A stretch of 64,000 nucleotides of DNA from Nioella nitratireducens (GTDB lineage Bacteria; Pseudomonadota; Alphaproteobacteria; Rhodobacterales; Rhodobacteraceae), in contig NZ_MNBW01000002.1 of NCBI RefSeq assembly GCF_001879715.1, forward strand, positions 231,258-295,257. Reading direction: 5' to 3'. A program made the position numbers and the translations under genes. The notes beneath the pieces were generated by a model, which had not been told where the DNA came from, did no database searches, and was given only the letters and a program-made list of their open reading frames with translations. Shown here in pieces: positions 9,993 through 19,177 of this stretch. Each line of letters opens with the position of its first letter. Position 1 is the stretch's first letter.

Positions 9993-10080
9993 TCGGACCG
10001 GTGGCAACGCAAACCTGCCACCGCCTCCCGTCGTCGCGCCCTCCACGGGTCGCCCGGCGTGGCACAACGTAACGCGTCGT

Positions 10081-10104
10081 GGGGCGGCCTATCGGGCCGC
10101 CCCC
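10081..10104 (+). terminator. Intrinsic terminator of the outer-membrane gene
   Basis: GGGGCGGCC and GGCCGCCCC form a 9-bp stem with the loop TATCG, followed by GCTGTTTCC. It closely resembles the hairpin at 9049-9072. Confidence 0.65.
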
Positions 10105-10216
10105 GCTGTTTCCTGCCGATACCCCAACGCCGATGCAAAATATTTAACCGAAAGATCAAATCGGTGTCACACTCCCCGGTTATTCACCCCGAATAACAGC
10201 TCCGGAGACCGCACCC

Positions 10217-12175
10217 ATGTCCCTCATTCTCGACCGCCGCGCCTTCCTCGCCGGCACCGCCAGTTTCATCGCGCTGCACCCGTTTTCGGCCAACGCCCAG
10301 GCCGGTCAGGCGCATCTGCGCATCATGGAAACCACCGACCTGCATGTGCATGTCTTTCCCTATGATTACTACAGCGACCGCCCGGTCGACACGGTCGGCC
10401 TTGCCCGCACCGCATCGCTGATCGACGGCATCCGCGCGGAATCGACCAACTCGATGCTGCTGGACAACGGCGACTTCCTGCAAGGCAACCCGATGGGCGA
10501 CTACATCGCCTATGAACGCGGCATGGCCGAAGGCGACGCGCACCCCGTCATCACCGCCATGAACACACTTGGCTATGCCGCATCGACCCTCGGCAATCAC
10601 GAATTCAACTACGGCCTCACCTTCCTGCTCAACTCGATCGCGGGGTCGAATTTCCCCGTGGTCTGCGCCAATGTCGTCACGGAAATGGGCGCCTCCCCGC
10701 GCGAAGATCAAACCCTGCTGCGCCCCTACGTGATCCTCGACCACGAGGTAACGGACGGCGCCGGTCAGACCCACCCGATCCGCATCGGCCTCATTGGCTT
10801 CGTGCCGCCCCAGATCATGAACTGGGACCGCCAACACCTCGATGGCAACGTCATGGCGCGTGACATCGTCTCGACCGCACAGGCCTATGTGCCGCAGATG
10901 AAGGAAGAGGGCGCCGACCTGATCATCGCGCTCAGCCACTCCGGCATCGGCGCCGCCGATCATATCGACGGGCAGGAAAACGCCTCGATCCCGCTCGCCG
11001 CCGTCGAAGGCATCGACGCGATCCTGACCGGCCACCATCACCGCGTCTTCCCCGGCCCCGACTATGCCGACACCCCCGGCGTCGATGCCGCCGCCGGCAC
11101 CATCATGGGCAAGCCCGCCACCATGGGCGGCTTCTGGGGCAGCCATATGGGCCTGATCGACCTGATGCTGGAACGCGATGGCAATGAATGGCGCATCGCC
11201 GCCCATTCGACCGAGGCGCGCCCGATCTACCGCCGCGAAGAAGACCGCTCCATCACCCCGCTGGTGGACAGCGTCCCGGCGGTCGAGGCCTCGGTCCAGA
11301 CCGAGCATGACGCGACACTGGCCTATGTCCGCCGCGCCGTGGGACAGACCGCCGCGCCGCTGCACAGCTATTTCGCGCTGGTGGCCGACGACCCTTCGGT
11401 GCAGATCGTTTCCAACGCCCAGACTTGGTATATCGAGCAGATGATGGCGGGCACCGAATATGAGAGTCTGCCGATCCTCTCTGCCGCCGCGCCGTTCAAG
11501 GCCGGGGGCCGGGGTGGCCCGGAATACTACACCGAGGTGCCGGTAGGCCCCGTCGCCATCAAGAACGTGGCCGACCTCTACCTCTACCCCAACACCGTGC
11601 GCGCCGTTCTGGTGAATGGTGCGCAACTGCAAGGCTGGCTCGAACGCTCGGCGGGCATGTTCAATCAGGTCGCGCCCGGTGAACAGGATCAGGTTCTGCT
11701 CAACCCCGATTTCCCGTCCTACAATTTCGACGTGATCGACGGCGTGACCTACCAGATCGACCTTTCCCAGCCCTCGCGCTTCTCGTCTTCGGGGGAGTTG
11801 ATGAACCCCGAGGCAAGCCGCATCGTGAACCTCAGCTATCAGGGCCAGCCGGTGACGCCCGAAATGCAATTCGTGATCGCCACCAACAACTATCGCGCGG
11901 GCGGCGGCGGCAGCTTCCCCGGCGCCATGGGCGATACGGTGATCTTCGAAGGCCCCGACACCAACCGCGACGTGATCGTGCGCTATATCGTCGAACAAGG
12001 CACCATCGACCCGCAGGCCGATGCCAACTGGACCTTCGCCCCCCTGCCCGGCACCACGGTGCTGTTCGACACCGGCCCCGGCGCCGCAGCCTATGCTGAC
12101 AGTGTCGAGGGCGTGGCGATCGAACCGGCGGGCGACGGCCCCGACGGCTTCGCCCGGTTCCGCATCACGCTGTGA
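10217..12175 (+). CDS. cpdB: Periplasmic 2',3'-cyclic-nucleotide 2'-phosphodiesterase/3'-nucleotidase
   Basis: This periplasmic enzyme hydrolyses 2',3'-cyclic nucleotides and 3'-nucleotides to nucleosides and phosphate, which allows nucleotides to be scavenged. The 652-residue protein begins with a twin-arginine-like signal ([15 protein letters not shown]). It then has a metallophosphoesterase domain ([43 protein letters not shown]) and a C-terminal 5'-nucleotidase domain with the substrate loop [15 protein letters not shown]. The length matches the family. It sits alone between terminators. Confidence 0.95.
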   Translation: MSLILDRRAFLAGTASFIALHPFSANAQAGQAHLRIMETTDLHVHVFPYDYYSDRPVDTVGLARTASLIDGIRAESTNSMLLDNGDFLQGNPMGDYIAYERGMAEGDAHPVITAMNTLGYAASTLGNHEFNYGLTFLLNSIAGSNFPVVCANVVTEMGASPREDQTLLRPYVILDHEVTDGAGQTHPIRIGLIGFVPPQIMNWDRQHLDGNVMARDIVSTAQAYVPQMKEEGADLIIALSHSGIGAADHIDGQENASIPLAAVEGIDAILTGHHHRVFPGPDYADTPGVDAAAGTIMGKPATMGGFWGSHMGLIDLMLERDGNEWRIAAHSTEARPIYRREEDRSITPLVDSVPAVEASVQTEHDATLAYVRRAVGQTAAPLHSYFALVADDPSVQIVSNAQTWYIEQMMAGTEYESLPILSAAAPFKAGGRGGPEYYTEVPVGPVAIKNVADLYLYPNTVRAVLVNGAQLQGWLERSAGMFNQVAPGEQDQVLLNPDFPSYNFDVIDGVTYQIDLSQPSRFSSSGELMNPEASRIVNLSYQGQPVTPEMQFVIATNNYRAGGGGSFPGAMGDTVIFEGPDTNRDVIVRYIVEQGTIDPQADANWTFAPLPGTTVLFDTGPGAAAYADSVEGVAIEPAGDGPDGFARFRITL

Positions 12176-12185
12176 CCCGGACAAG

Positions 12186-12209
12186 GGGGAGGCGCCGCAG
12201 CGCCTCCCC
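12186..12209 (+). terminator. Strong hairpin just after cpdB
   Basis: GGGGAGGCGC and GCGCCTCCCC form a perfect 10-bp stem with loop CGCA eleven bases past the cpdB stop. No T tract follows directly. The next T-rich stretch belongs to the dispersed repeat at 12227. Confidence 0.55.
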
Positions 12210-12226
12210 ATCCCGCGCGCGCCCGT

Positions 12227-12259
12227 CCTTCTTCTTGGCAAAAATACTCCCGCCGGAGG
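12227..12259. repeat. Dispersed repeat, family 1, copy A (short form)
   Basis: The core TTCTTGGCAAAAATACTC is shared with 40192-40250 and, with two changes, 56576-56633. This copy continues CCGCCGGAGG but lacks the downstream hairpin of the other two. The remainder of the 320-bp interval 12176-12495 holds the hairpin before it and an 11-bp tandem repeat after it. I see no gene there. Confidence 0.85.
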
Positions 12260-12360
12260 CATCCCACCCTCTCGGTCGGCGCCTCAGCCCGACCCGGCGC
12301 CGGACCATTCCCACCTGTGCGACCGCCCCTCCTCGGGCCAGGGCAAAGCCGTCTTTCATA

Positions 12361-12393
12361 TGTACGGGGGGTGTACAGGGGGTGTACGGGGGG
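12361..12393. repeat. 11-bp tandem repeat TGTACRGGGGG, three units
   Basis: Three consecutive 11-base units (12361, 12372, 12383) of TGTAC followed by A/G and a G run, then a decayed fourth (TGCACG). They lie 103 bp upstream of the HAD gene. The spacing is about one helical turn and each unit contains the palindrome GTAC, so protein binding or simple-repeat expansion are both possible. Confidence 0.7.
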
Positions 12394-12495
12394 TGCACGC
12401 CCGGCGACAGGCCATTTCGGCCCGGACGCGGCCCGCCTCTTCCCATCTCTCGCCCGCTCCCGTAAGGCATCGGCACAGCAAAGGAGCCGCCCCAA

Positions 12496-13368
12496 ATGAC
12501 CCAGATCATCCGCGCATTGTCCGAGATTTCCGACCGCTACGACGTGCTTTATTGCGACCTCTGGGGCTGCCTGCATGACGGCTATTCGCCCTTTGCCGAT
12601 GCGGTCGAGGCGCTGCGGGAATTCAAGGCCAAGGGCGGCATGGTCCTGCTCCTGACGAACTCCCCCCGCCCCCGCGCAAGTGTCGAGAAACAATTGGAAA
12701 AAATCGGCGTGCCGCGTGATTGCTGGGACAGTATCGCCAGTTCCGGCGACAGCGCCCGCGCCGCCATGCTGCGCGGGATGGTGGGCCACAAGGTCTGGTT
12801 CATCGGCCAGCCCCATGACCAAAGCTTCTTCGCCCCCATGGACGTGATCGAAGAGCAGGTCGAGATCACGCAAGTGCCGTTGGAAGACGCCGAAGGCATC
12901 GTCTGCACCGGCCCCGAAGACCCCACCGCTGACCCCTCCGAGATGCGCGGCAAGTTCTTGTATGCAAAGCAGAAAAACCTCAAGCTCCTCTGCGCGAACC
13001 CCGACATCGTCGTCGATCGCGGCGACACCCGTGAATGGTGCGCGGGCGCGCTGGCGCAGCTCTATACCGAGATGGGCGGCGAGAGCCTCTATTTCGGCAA
13101 ACCGCACGCCCCGATCTACGAGCTGGCCCGAATGCGACTGGCCCAGATCGGGGTCGATTGCCCGCCCGAACGCATCCTCGCCGTGGGCGACGGCCTCAAG
13201 ACCGATATCCTCGGCGCGCAGGGCGAAGCCATCGACTCGCTCTTCATCACCGGCGGCCTGTCCCGCGCTGAAACCGGCACCACCGATCAGCCGGACCCGG
13301 AAAAACTGGCCCAAACCCTCGCCGACGCGCAAATTGAGGCCACTTATTCCATTGGCTTCCTGCGATAG
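12496..13368 (+). CDS. HAD-superfamily class IIA phosphatase (TIGR01459 type)
   Basis: This 290-residue cytosolic protein has the HAD motifs: motif I YCDLWGCLHDG near residue 18, motif II LLLTNSPRP near residue 52 and motif IV GDGLKTDILGA near residue 230, with a class IIA cap between them. It belongs to the group of alphaproteobacterial NagD-like phosphatases of unknown substrate. The gene start is preceded by AAAGGAG. It lies next to but probably not in one operon with the MaoC gene, which has its own AT-rich upstream region. Confidence 0.88.
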   Translation: MTQIIRALSEISDRYDVLYCDLWGCLHDGYSPFADAVEALREFKAKGGMVLLLTNSPRPRASVEKQLEKIGVPRDCWDSIASSGDSARAAMLRGMVGHKVWFIGQPHDQSFFAPMDVIEEQVEITQVPLEDAEGIVCTGPEDPTADPSEMRGKFLYAKQKNLKLLCANPDIVVDRGDTREWCAGALAQLYTEMGGESLYFGKPHAPIYELARMRLAQIGVDCPPERILAVGDGLKTDILGAQGEAIDSLFITGGLSRAETGTTDQPDPEKLAQTLADAQIEATYSIGFLR

Positions 13369-13484
13369 CCAAAGCAACATAATTGCTATTAACGGGGTAA
13401 TTTTCGGAACTATCTTACTTCTGCATTGCAGCATTGCTGGATTTCAGCTATGAAACCGGCAAGATGACCAATGAGGATCCGGAT

Positions 13485-13928
13485 ATGCTCGACAATTTCC
13501 CCCGCGGGACGATCTGTATCGAAGATATCGAGATCGGCATGACCCGACACCTGATGAAGCAGGTCACCGACCGGGATATCGAGCTGTTTGCCGAGGTCTC
13601 GACCGACCGCAACCCGGTGCATCTGGACGACACCTACGCGCAGGACACGATTTTCGAGGGCCGGATCGCCCACGGCATGCTGACGGCCGGCCTGATCTCG
13701 GCCGTGATCGGCGAACAATTGCCCGGCCACGGCACCGTCTATCTGGGCCAGAGCCTGAAATTCCTCGCGCCCGTGCGGCCCGGCGACATGGTCCGCGCCG
13801 AGGTCGAGGTGACGGATATGGACATCGCCAAGCGCCGCGTCACGTTGGACACCCGGTGCACGATCGACGGCAAGCCGGTGCTGAAAGGCGAGGCCACCGT
13901 TCTCGCCCCGTCGCGGAAATTCGACTGA
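13485..13928 (+). CDS. MaoC family dehydratase
   Basis: This is a hot-dog-fold hydratase of 147 residues with the (R)-hydratase signature at DRNPVHLDDTYA (Asp and His being the catalytic pair) and GRIAHGMLTAGLIS. Such proteins hydrate enoyl-CoA thioesters, but many paralogues exist and the substrate is unknown. The start at 13485 was chosen because GAGG lies nine bases upstream and family members begin near MLDNFPRGTICI. ATGs at 13434 and 13464 are less supported. The 116-bp upstream gap is notably AT-rich and probably holds its promoter. Confidence 0.85.
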   Translation: MLDNFPRGTICIEDIEIGMTRHLMKQVTDRDIELFAEVSTDRNPVHLDDTYAQDTIFEGRIAHGMLTAGLISAVIGEQLPGHGTVYLGQSLKFLAPVRPGDMVRAEVEVTDMDIAKRRVTLDTRCTIDGKPVLKGEATVLAPSRKFD

Positions 13929-13992
13929 CCCCACCGACCGCCGGAACAGAGGGCCGCTTGCCCTCCCCTTGAGGGACGGCTAAGCCTGCCGA

Positions 13993-14922
13993 ATGAGAAT
14001 TCTGCGCGACTATCAATATGCCTTGCCCGACGACCGGGGTGCCTCGGCCGCCATCGGCAATTTCGACGGCGTGCATCTGGGCCATCAGCATGTGATCGAC
14101 CGCGCCCGCGTCGATGGTCTGCCCCTTGGTATCCTGACGTTCGAGCCGCATCCGCGCGAGTTTTTCGCCCGCGATACGGCCCCCTTCCGACTGATGAATG
14201 CCGAGGCACGGGCCCATCGGCTGGAAAAGCTGGGGGTCGATATCCTCTATGAATTGCCTTTCAACGCCGCGCTCGCCGGGCTGACCGCCGAAGAATTCGC
14301 GCGCGATGTGCTGGCCGACGGGCTTGGCCTGAACCGGGTGATCGTGGGCGCGGATTTCTGCTTCGGCAAGGGCCGTGCCGGCACGACGGAAATGCTGGTG
14401 GATTTCGGCCAGCGCTTTGGCTTCGCGGTCGATGTGGTGCCGATCCTGCATGGCGACCTTGGCGCGATTTCCTCGACCAATATCCGCAACGCCCTGTCCG
14501 AAGGCCGCCCGCGTGATGCGGCACAGATGCTGGGCCATTGGCACCGGATCGAAGGCCCCGTCGTGCATGGCGAAAAGCGGGGTCGGCAACTGGGCTATCC
14601 CACGGCCAACATGAACCTGGACGGGCTGCACCTGCCCAAGCTCGGCGTCTACGCGGTGCTGATCGAGGTCCGCGATGGCGCCCATGTGGGGCGCTATCAT
14701 GGGGTCGCCTCGCTCGGGGTTCGACCGATGTTCGACGGCCATGTCCCGAATCTTGAAACCTTCCTGTTCGATTTCGCGGGCGATCTCTATGGCTGCGACC
14801 TGTCCGTGGCCTTGGTCGACTACCTGCGCCCCGAGATGAATTTCGACGGGCTTGACGCGCTGATCACCCAGATGGATGCCGACAGCGACGTGGCCCGCAC
14901 CCTCTTGAAGGCTCTGTCGTGA
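13993..14922 (+). CDS. ribF: RibF, bifunctional riboflavin kinase/FAD synthetase
   Basis: RibF phosphorylates riboflavin to FMN and adenylylates FMN to FAD in the cytosol. The N-terminal nucleotidyltransferase half shows IGNFDGVHLGHQHVI and SSTNIRNALSEG, and the C-terminal kinase half shows YPTANMNLDGL and the Glu-containing PNLETFLFDF. At 309 residues it has the normal length. The next gene starts on GTGA overlapping its stop codon, so the two are translationally coupled. Confidence 0.97.
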   Translation: MRILRDYQYALPDDRGASAAIGNFDGVHLGHQHVIDRARVDGLPLGILTFEPHPREFFARDTAPFRLMNAEARAHRLEKLGVDILYELPFNAALAGLTAEEFARDVLADGLGLNRVIVGADFCFGKGRAGTTEMLVDFGQRFGFAVDVVPILHGDLGAISSTNIRNALSEGRPRDAAQMLGHWHRIEGPVVHGEKRGRQLGYPTANMNLDGLHLPKLGVYAVLIEVRDGAHVGRYHGVASLGVRPMFDGHVPNLETFLFDFAGDLYGCDLSVALVDYLRPEMNFDGLDALITQMDADSDVARTLLKALS

Positions 14923-15371
14923 CCAAGCTGCGCCGAGAGTTCTGGACCCTGCCGCTGACCCGCCTGACGCCCGAGGAATGGGAAGCGCTCTGCGACGGCT
15001 GCGGCAAATGCTGCCTGAACAAACTGGAAGACGACGAGACCGGCGAGGTCGCCCTGACCCGCGTCGCCTGCCGCCTGCTGGACGATGAAACCTGCCGCTG
15101 CGGGCAGTATGACATCCGCAAGACGCTGGTTCCCGAATGCATCCAGCTGACGCCCGAGACCATGGGCGACGTGGCCTATTTCATGCCGGAAACCTGCGCC
15201 TATCGCCTGCGCCACGAAGGCAAGCCGCTGTATCACTGGCATCCGCTAATCTCGGGCGATCCCGACAGCGTGCACAAGGCAGGCATTTCGATGCGGGGCA
15301 TAACAGTGCCCGAATTCGAAGTGCCCGAGGAAGACTGGGAAGATTACATCATCGAGGAGCCGGGAACATGA
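14919..15371 (+). CDS. YcgN-family cysteine-cluster protein (UPF0260)
   Basis: The 150-residue protein carries the conserved cluster CDGCGKCCLNKL near residue 26 and further cysteines in CRLLDDETCRCGQY, VPECIQL and ETCAYRL, as expected for the UPF0260/YkgJ zinc- or iron-chelating family. No biochemical role is firmly established. It starts with GTG overlapping the ribF stop and ends in an ATGA overlap with the aldolase gene, so the three form one tightly coupled unit. Confidence 0.9.
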   Translation: MTKLRREFWTLPLTRLTPEEWEALCDGCGKCCLNKLEDDETGEVALTRVACRLLDDETCRCGQYDIRKTLVPECIQLTPETMGDVAYFMPETCAYRLRHEGKPLYHWHPLISGDPDSVHKAGISMRGITVPEFEVPEEDWEDYIIEEPGT

Positions 15372-16420
15372 TCTTTGCCTCTGACAACACCGGGCCGGCC
15401 GCGCCCGAGGTTATGGACGCCATCCTGCGGGCCAATACGGGCTACGAAATGCCGTATGGCAATGACGCGATCATGCCGGGCGTGACCCAGAAGATCCGCG
15501 ACCTGTTCGACGCGCCCGAGGCCAGCGTGCATCTGGTGGCGACCGGCACCGCGGCCAATTCCCTCGCGCTGGCGACACTGGCCAACCCGTGGGACGGGGT
15601 CTTCGTTCATCGCATCGCCCACGCGGAAGAGGACGAATGCGGCGCGCCCGAGTTCTACACCGGCGGGGCCAAGCTGGTGCTGGTGGACGGGCCTGACGGC
15701 AAGATGGACCCGGCCACTCTGGACGCTGCGATCCTCGCCACTGGCGACAAGGGCGTGCACGGTGTCCAGCGCGGCCCGGTCTCGATCACCAACATCACGG
15801 AAATCGGCACGGCCTACACGCTGGACGAAATCCGCGCTGTCACCGATGTGGCCAAGTCCTACGGGCTCAAGACCCATCTCGACGGGGCTCGCTTCGCCAA
15901 TGCCTGCGCATCGCTTGGCTGCACCCCGGCCGAGATGACGTGGAAAGCGGGCATTGATGCCGTCAGCTTCGGCGGCACCAAGAACGGCTGCCTCGGCGTC
16001 GAGGCGGTGGTGTTTTTCGACCCCGCCCAAGCGTGGGAACTGGAACTGCGCCGCAAACGGGGCGCGCATCTGTTTTCCAAGCACCGGTTCCTTTCTGCCC
16101 AGATGGAGGCCTATGTAACCGACGGGTTGTGGCTGCGGCTGGCCGAACAGGCCAACGCGGCGGCGGCGGAACTGGCGGCGGGCATCAAGGCGCTGCCCGG
16201 CGCGCGGCTCGAGGCCGAACCGGCAGGCAACATGATCTTCGCCCATATCCCGCGTGGCGCACACAAGCGCGCGATGGAGGCCGGGGCGAAATACTACCTG
16301 TTCCCCTTCAATGCCTCGCTGGACGGGCCAGAGGATGAAACCATCCGCTGCCGTTTCGTCTGCGATTGGTCTTGCGAAAGCGCGACAGTGCAGCGGCTTC
16401 TGGCGCTATTCCGGGGGTAG
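15368..16420 (+). CDS. ltaE: Low-specificity L-threonine aldolase
   Basis: This PLP enzyme cleaves L-threonine or L-allo-threonine to glycine and acetaldehyde. The 350-residue protein begins MIFASDNTGPAAPEVM, contains HLDGARFANACASLG near residue 175, and has the PLP-lysine motif SFGGTKNGCLG near residue 205. The ATG at 15368 overlaps the preceding stop (ATGA). Longer in-frame extensions run through the upstream gene and are not credible. A perfect 12-bp inverted repeat spans its stop codon. Confidence 0.95.
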   Translation: MIFASDNTGPAAPEVMDAILRANTGYEMPYGNDAIMPGVTQKIRDLFDAPEASVHLVATGTAANSLALATLANPWDGVFVHRIAHAEEDECGAPEFYTGGAKLVLVDGPDGKMDPATLDAAILATGDKGVHGVQRGPVSITNITEIGTAYTLDEIRAVTDVAKSYGLKTHLDGARFANACASLGCTPAEMTWKAGIDAVSFGGTKNGCLGVEAVVFFDPAQAWELELRRKRGAHLFSKHRFLSAQMEAYVTDGLWLRLAEQANAAAAELAAGIKALPGARLEAEPAGNMIFAHIPRGAHKRAMEAGAKYYLFPFNASLDGPEDETIRCRFVCDWSCESATVQRLLALFRG

Positions 16421-16429
16421 CGCCAGAAG
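16397..16429 (+). terminator. Perfect 12-bp inverted repeat spanning the ltaE stop codon
   Basis: CTTCTGGCGCTA (16397-16408) and TAGCGCCAGAAG (16418-16429) pair perfectly around a 9-base loop, with the TAG stop inside the right arm. There is no T tract, so it may act as an RNA 3'-end stabiliser or as a bidirectional barrier to the convergent hydrolase gene. Confidence 0.5.
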
Positions 16430-16451
16430 ACGCAGACGGAGCGCGCGCGCC

Positions 16452-17231
16452 CTACGCGGCTTGCGCAAGCAGCCGGATCAACGCCTCTGCCACCGGGCGG
16501 GGATGGGTGATCGGCACCATGTGCCCGGCGCCTTCGACTGTAAGCCGCACCGTGTCCGGCATCTTTGCCGCCATCCGATCCAGCACCGCGGCGGTGATCG
16601 GCAGCCGTTCGGCCCCGTCTACCAACAGCACAGGCCCCCGCACCTCTGCAAGACGAGGCACCAGCCCGGCGCTGTCCTCAAACAGCGCGGCGTTCGAGGC
16701 CGCGACAAAGCGGATGCGGTCGATCATGTAGCGCTGTTGCCCCTCAGGCATGGCATCCAGCCCGCCACCTGCCCCCCACAACCGCAGGAATTCCCGCGTG
16801 GCATCCTCGATTCGCCCCTCGGAAAACAGCCGATCGAAGGTCGCCATCTGGTCGCGATAGGCCGACAGGGCGCCGCTGCCCTTCGCCGCGGCAAACAGCA
16901 CCGGTTCGATCAGTATCAGGCTGCGGATGCGCTCCGGCATGTCCACGGCCAATCGCAGCGCCAGCGTCGCGCCGAAACTGTGGCCAACCGCATCAAACCG
17001 TCCCTCGGGCAGATGCGGCAGGATCGCCTCATAGCACTGGTCATGCAGGTCTTTCGTCAGGTCGATATCGGGCGCGCGCCCGTGGCCGAGAATGTCGGGG
17101 GCCGTAATCCGCAAGCCGGGGCCAAGCGCCCGAACCATGCCCTCCCACGCGCCGGAATGGGCAAGCGAGCAGTGCAGCATCAGGACAGGACGGTCGCCGT
17201 CCTGCCCCCAGTGACGGGCGAATCCGCTCAC
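16452..17231 (-). CDS. Alpha/beta hydrolase
   Basis: This 259-residue cytosolic alpha/beta-hydrolase has the nucleophile elbow GHSFG near residue 103, a likely catalytic Asp in LLVDGAERLP and the catalytic His in EGAGHMVPITHP. No signal peptide is present. It begins with GTG overlapping the stop of the upstream isomerase gene (GTGA), so the two are co-translated. The substrate is unknown, although the pairing with a DsbA-fold isomerase suggests catabolism of an aromatic or thiol-linked compound. Confidence 0.87.
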   Translation of the reverse strand: MSGFARHWGQDGDRPVLMLHCSLAHSGAWEGMVRALGPGLRITAPDILGHGRAPDIDLTKDLHDQCYEAILPHLPEGRFDAVGHSFGATLALRLAVDMPERIRSLILIEPVLFAAAKGSGALSAYRDQMATFDRLFSEGRIEDATREFLRLWGAGGGLDAMPEGQQRYMIDRIRFVAASNAALFEDSAGLVPRLAEVRGPVLLVDGAERLPITAAVLDRMAAKMPDTVRLTVEGAGHMVPITHPRPVAEALIRLLAQAA

Positions 17232-17827
17232 AGCTTGCCGGACAGAAACAGGTCGAGATCGTCGAGCCGGTCATGGCCCCAAAAGGTCTCGGCCCCGTCC
17301 ACCACATAAAAGGGCGCGCCAAACACATTGGCCGCCACGGCCTCTTCGAGGTTGCGGGCATATTCTTCGGCTGCCGACAGCATCCCCTTGTCGGCCAGAT
17401 CCGGGTCGAACCCGTTATCCTCCAGCTCCGTGCGGATCACATCGCTTTCGGCAATGTCCTTCTCCTCGGACCACACCGCGCGCAGGATACCATGCACCAG
17501 CCCTCCCAGATCGCCGTCGCCGGATTGTTGCGCGGTGATGATCGCGTAAGACGACGGCGCGGGGTTGGTGGGCCAGAACATCGGCTTGATGTTCAGCGGC
17601 AGACCGGATTTCAACTGCCCCCGGCGCAATTCCTGCGCGCGATAGGCCATGCGGGCGGGGTGGCGGTCCTTGGGGGCGACGCCACCGGTGCGGGTGAACA
17701 ACGTCATGATGTCCATCGGTTTATAGGTCACATCCGCGCCGCGGCGCGCCGCGATCTCTTCCAACCGGGTGCCTGCCAAGTAGGTGAACGGGGACAGCGT
17801 GGAGAAATAGTAGTCGATCTGGGCCAT
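17228..17827 (-). CDS. 2-hydroxychromene-2-carboxylate isomerase family protein
   Basis: This 199-residue DsbA-fold protein of the glutathione S-transferase kappa/HCCA isomerase family has the active-site segment YYFSTLSPFTYLAG with the expected Ser near residue 11, the family stretch PKDRHPARMAYRAQEL, and NVFGAPFYVVDGAETFWG near the C terminus. HCCA isomerase acts with glutathione in naphthalene degradation, but most genomic homologues serve other, unknown substrates. It is the first gene of a two-gene unit with the alpha/beta hydrolase. Confidence 0.88.
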   Translation of the reverse strand: MAQIDYYFSTLSPFTYLAGTRLEEIAARRGADVTYKPMDIMTLFTRTGGVAPKDRHPARMAYRAQELRRGQLKSGLPLNIKPMFWPTNPAPSSYAIITAQQSGDGDLGGLVHGILRAVWSEEKDIAESDVIRTELEDNGFDPDLADKGMLSAAEEYARNLEEAVAANVFGAPFYVVDGAETFWGHDRLDDLDLFLSGKL

Positions 17828-17919
17828 TATCGCGCATTCCTTTGGACTTTTCCGGACCGTAGCCGGATGCTAGGGGGTGTCAACGCCCCCATAACCAGAA
17901 GACTCGAAAGAAAGCTGCC

Positions 17920-18936
17920 ATGGCCGCCACTGATCCCAAGCTGATTTCCGGCAATTCCAACCAACCGCTTGCGCAGGCGATTGCCCGCCGCATGACCCTG
18001 CATCGCGGCCTGTCCATGGGGTTGGTCGATGCCCGTGTCGAGCGGTTCAACGATGCCGAGATTTTCGTCGAGGTCTACGAGAACGTGCGCGGCGAAGACA
18101 TGTTCATCATCCAGTCGACATCGAACCCGGCCAATGACAACCTGATGGAGCTTTTGATCATGGCCGACGCGCTGCGCCGCTCTTCCGCTGCGCGCATCAC
18201 CGCCGTGATCCCGTATTTCGGATATGCACGGCAGGACCGACGCACCAAGGCGCGCACACCGATCACCGCCAAGCTGGTGGCCAACATGCTGGTCGGCGCA
18301 GGCATCGAGCGCGTCCTGACGCTTGACCTGCACGCCACCCAGATCCAGGGCTTTTTCGACATTCCCGTCGACAACCTCTACGCCGCACCGATCTTTGCGT
18401 TGGACATCATGCACCATTTCCGCGACCAGATGGACGACATCATGGTGATTTCGCCCGACGTCGGCGGCGTGGCCCGCGCCCGCGAACTGGCCAAGCGCAT
18501 CAACGCCCCGCTTTCGATCGTGGACAAGCGCCGCGAACGCCCCGGAGAAGTGGCCGAGATGACGGTGATCGGCAGTGTCGAGGGCAAGAAATGCATCATC
18601 GTCGATGACATGTGCGACACGGCCGGAACGCTGTGCAAGGCGGCCGAAGTGCTGATGGAGCATGGGGCGACCGAGGTGCACGCCTATATCTCGCATGGCG
18701 TCCTGTCTGGTCCGGCCATCGAGCGGGTGACCAAATCGGTTCTGAAATCGCTGGTCATCACCGACTCGATCCAGGCGACCGAGGCCACCAAGGCTGCCGA
18801 GAATATCCGCATCGTGCCGACCGCGCCGATGTTCGCGCAAGCTATCCTGAATACATGGAGCGGCACCTCGGTCTCGTCCCTGTTCCAGGACGAAACGCTC
18901 GCGCCGATCTACGAAGGCATGTATTCGCGCGGCTGA
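17920..18936 (+). CDS. prs: Ribose-phosphate pyrophosphokinase
   Basis: Prs makes phosphoribosyl pyrophosphate from ribose 5-phosphate and ATP for purine, pyrimidine, histidine and NAD synthesis. The 338-residue protein has the flexible loop [20 protein letters not shown], the conserved [15 protein letters not shown], and the PRPP-binding loop [13 protein letters not shown] near residue 230. It is slightly longer than the Escherichia coli enzyme. The gene is divergent from the isomerase gene with a 92-bp gap. Confidence 0.98.
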   Translation: MAATDPKLISGNSNQPLAQAIARRMTLHRGLSMGLVDARVERFNDAEIFVEVYENVRGEDMFIIQSTSNPANDNLMELLIMADALRRSSAARITAVIPYFGYARQDRRTKARTPITAKLVANMLVGAGIERVLTLDLHATQIQGFFDIPVDNLYAAPIFALDIMHHFRDQMDDIMVISPDVGGVARARELAKRINAPLSIVDKRRERPGEVAEMTVIGSVEGKKCIIVDDMCDTAGTLCKAAEVLMEHGATEVHAYISHGVLSGPAIERVTKSVLKSLVITDSIQATEATKAAENIRIVPTAPMFAQAILNTWSGTSVSSLFQDETLAPIYEGMYSRG

Positions 18937-18990
18937 GGGCACTGTCCGGGTCCATCGACAGCCTGTATCGCACGTTACCACAAAGACAAT

Positions 18991-19013
18991 CGCCCCGGTC
19001 TTGAGCCGGGGCG
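18991..19013 (+). terminator. Hairpin(s) downstream of prs
   Basis: CGCCCCGG and CCGGGGCG form an 8-bp stem. Overlapping it, TTGAGCCGGGGC (19001-19012) pairs perfectly with GCCCCGGCTCAA (19031-19042), giving an alternative 12-bp stem with an 18-base loop. The two structures are mutually exclusive. No strong T tract follows either one. Confidence 0.45.
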
Positions 19014-19177
19014 ACCGTGCCGTGCAAAAGGCCCCGGCTCAAGGCTGGTGGCGGTTTTCTCCTGGATATCCTTGGTTGCGCCGCCACGAATGTTTGCGCA
19101 TCCCGGAAGCTGCCAAGACGGGCCCCCATGTCCGGGCCTTTGCCGTCGAAACCAGAACAAGCTGTGGGTTGGGCGCT

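Noticed and set aside
10184..12262. Long open frame antisense to cpdB (692 codons), and similar long antisense frames at 3345-6218, 26562-28811 and 29487-32102
   Set aside because: These are mirror-image shadows of GC-rich coding genes. They have no recognisable domains, run across several genes or intergenic gaps, and have low-complexity His/Arg/Gly/Pro-rich composition.
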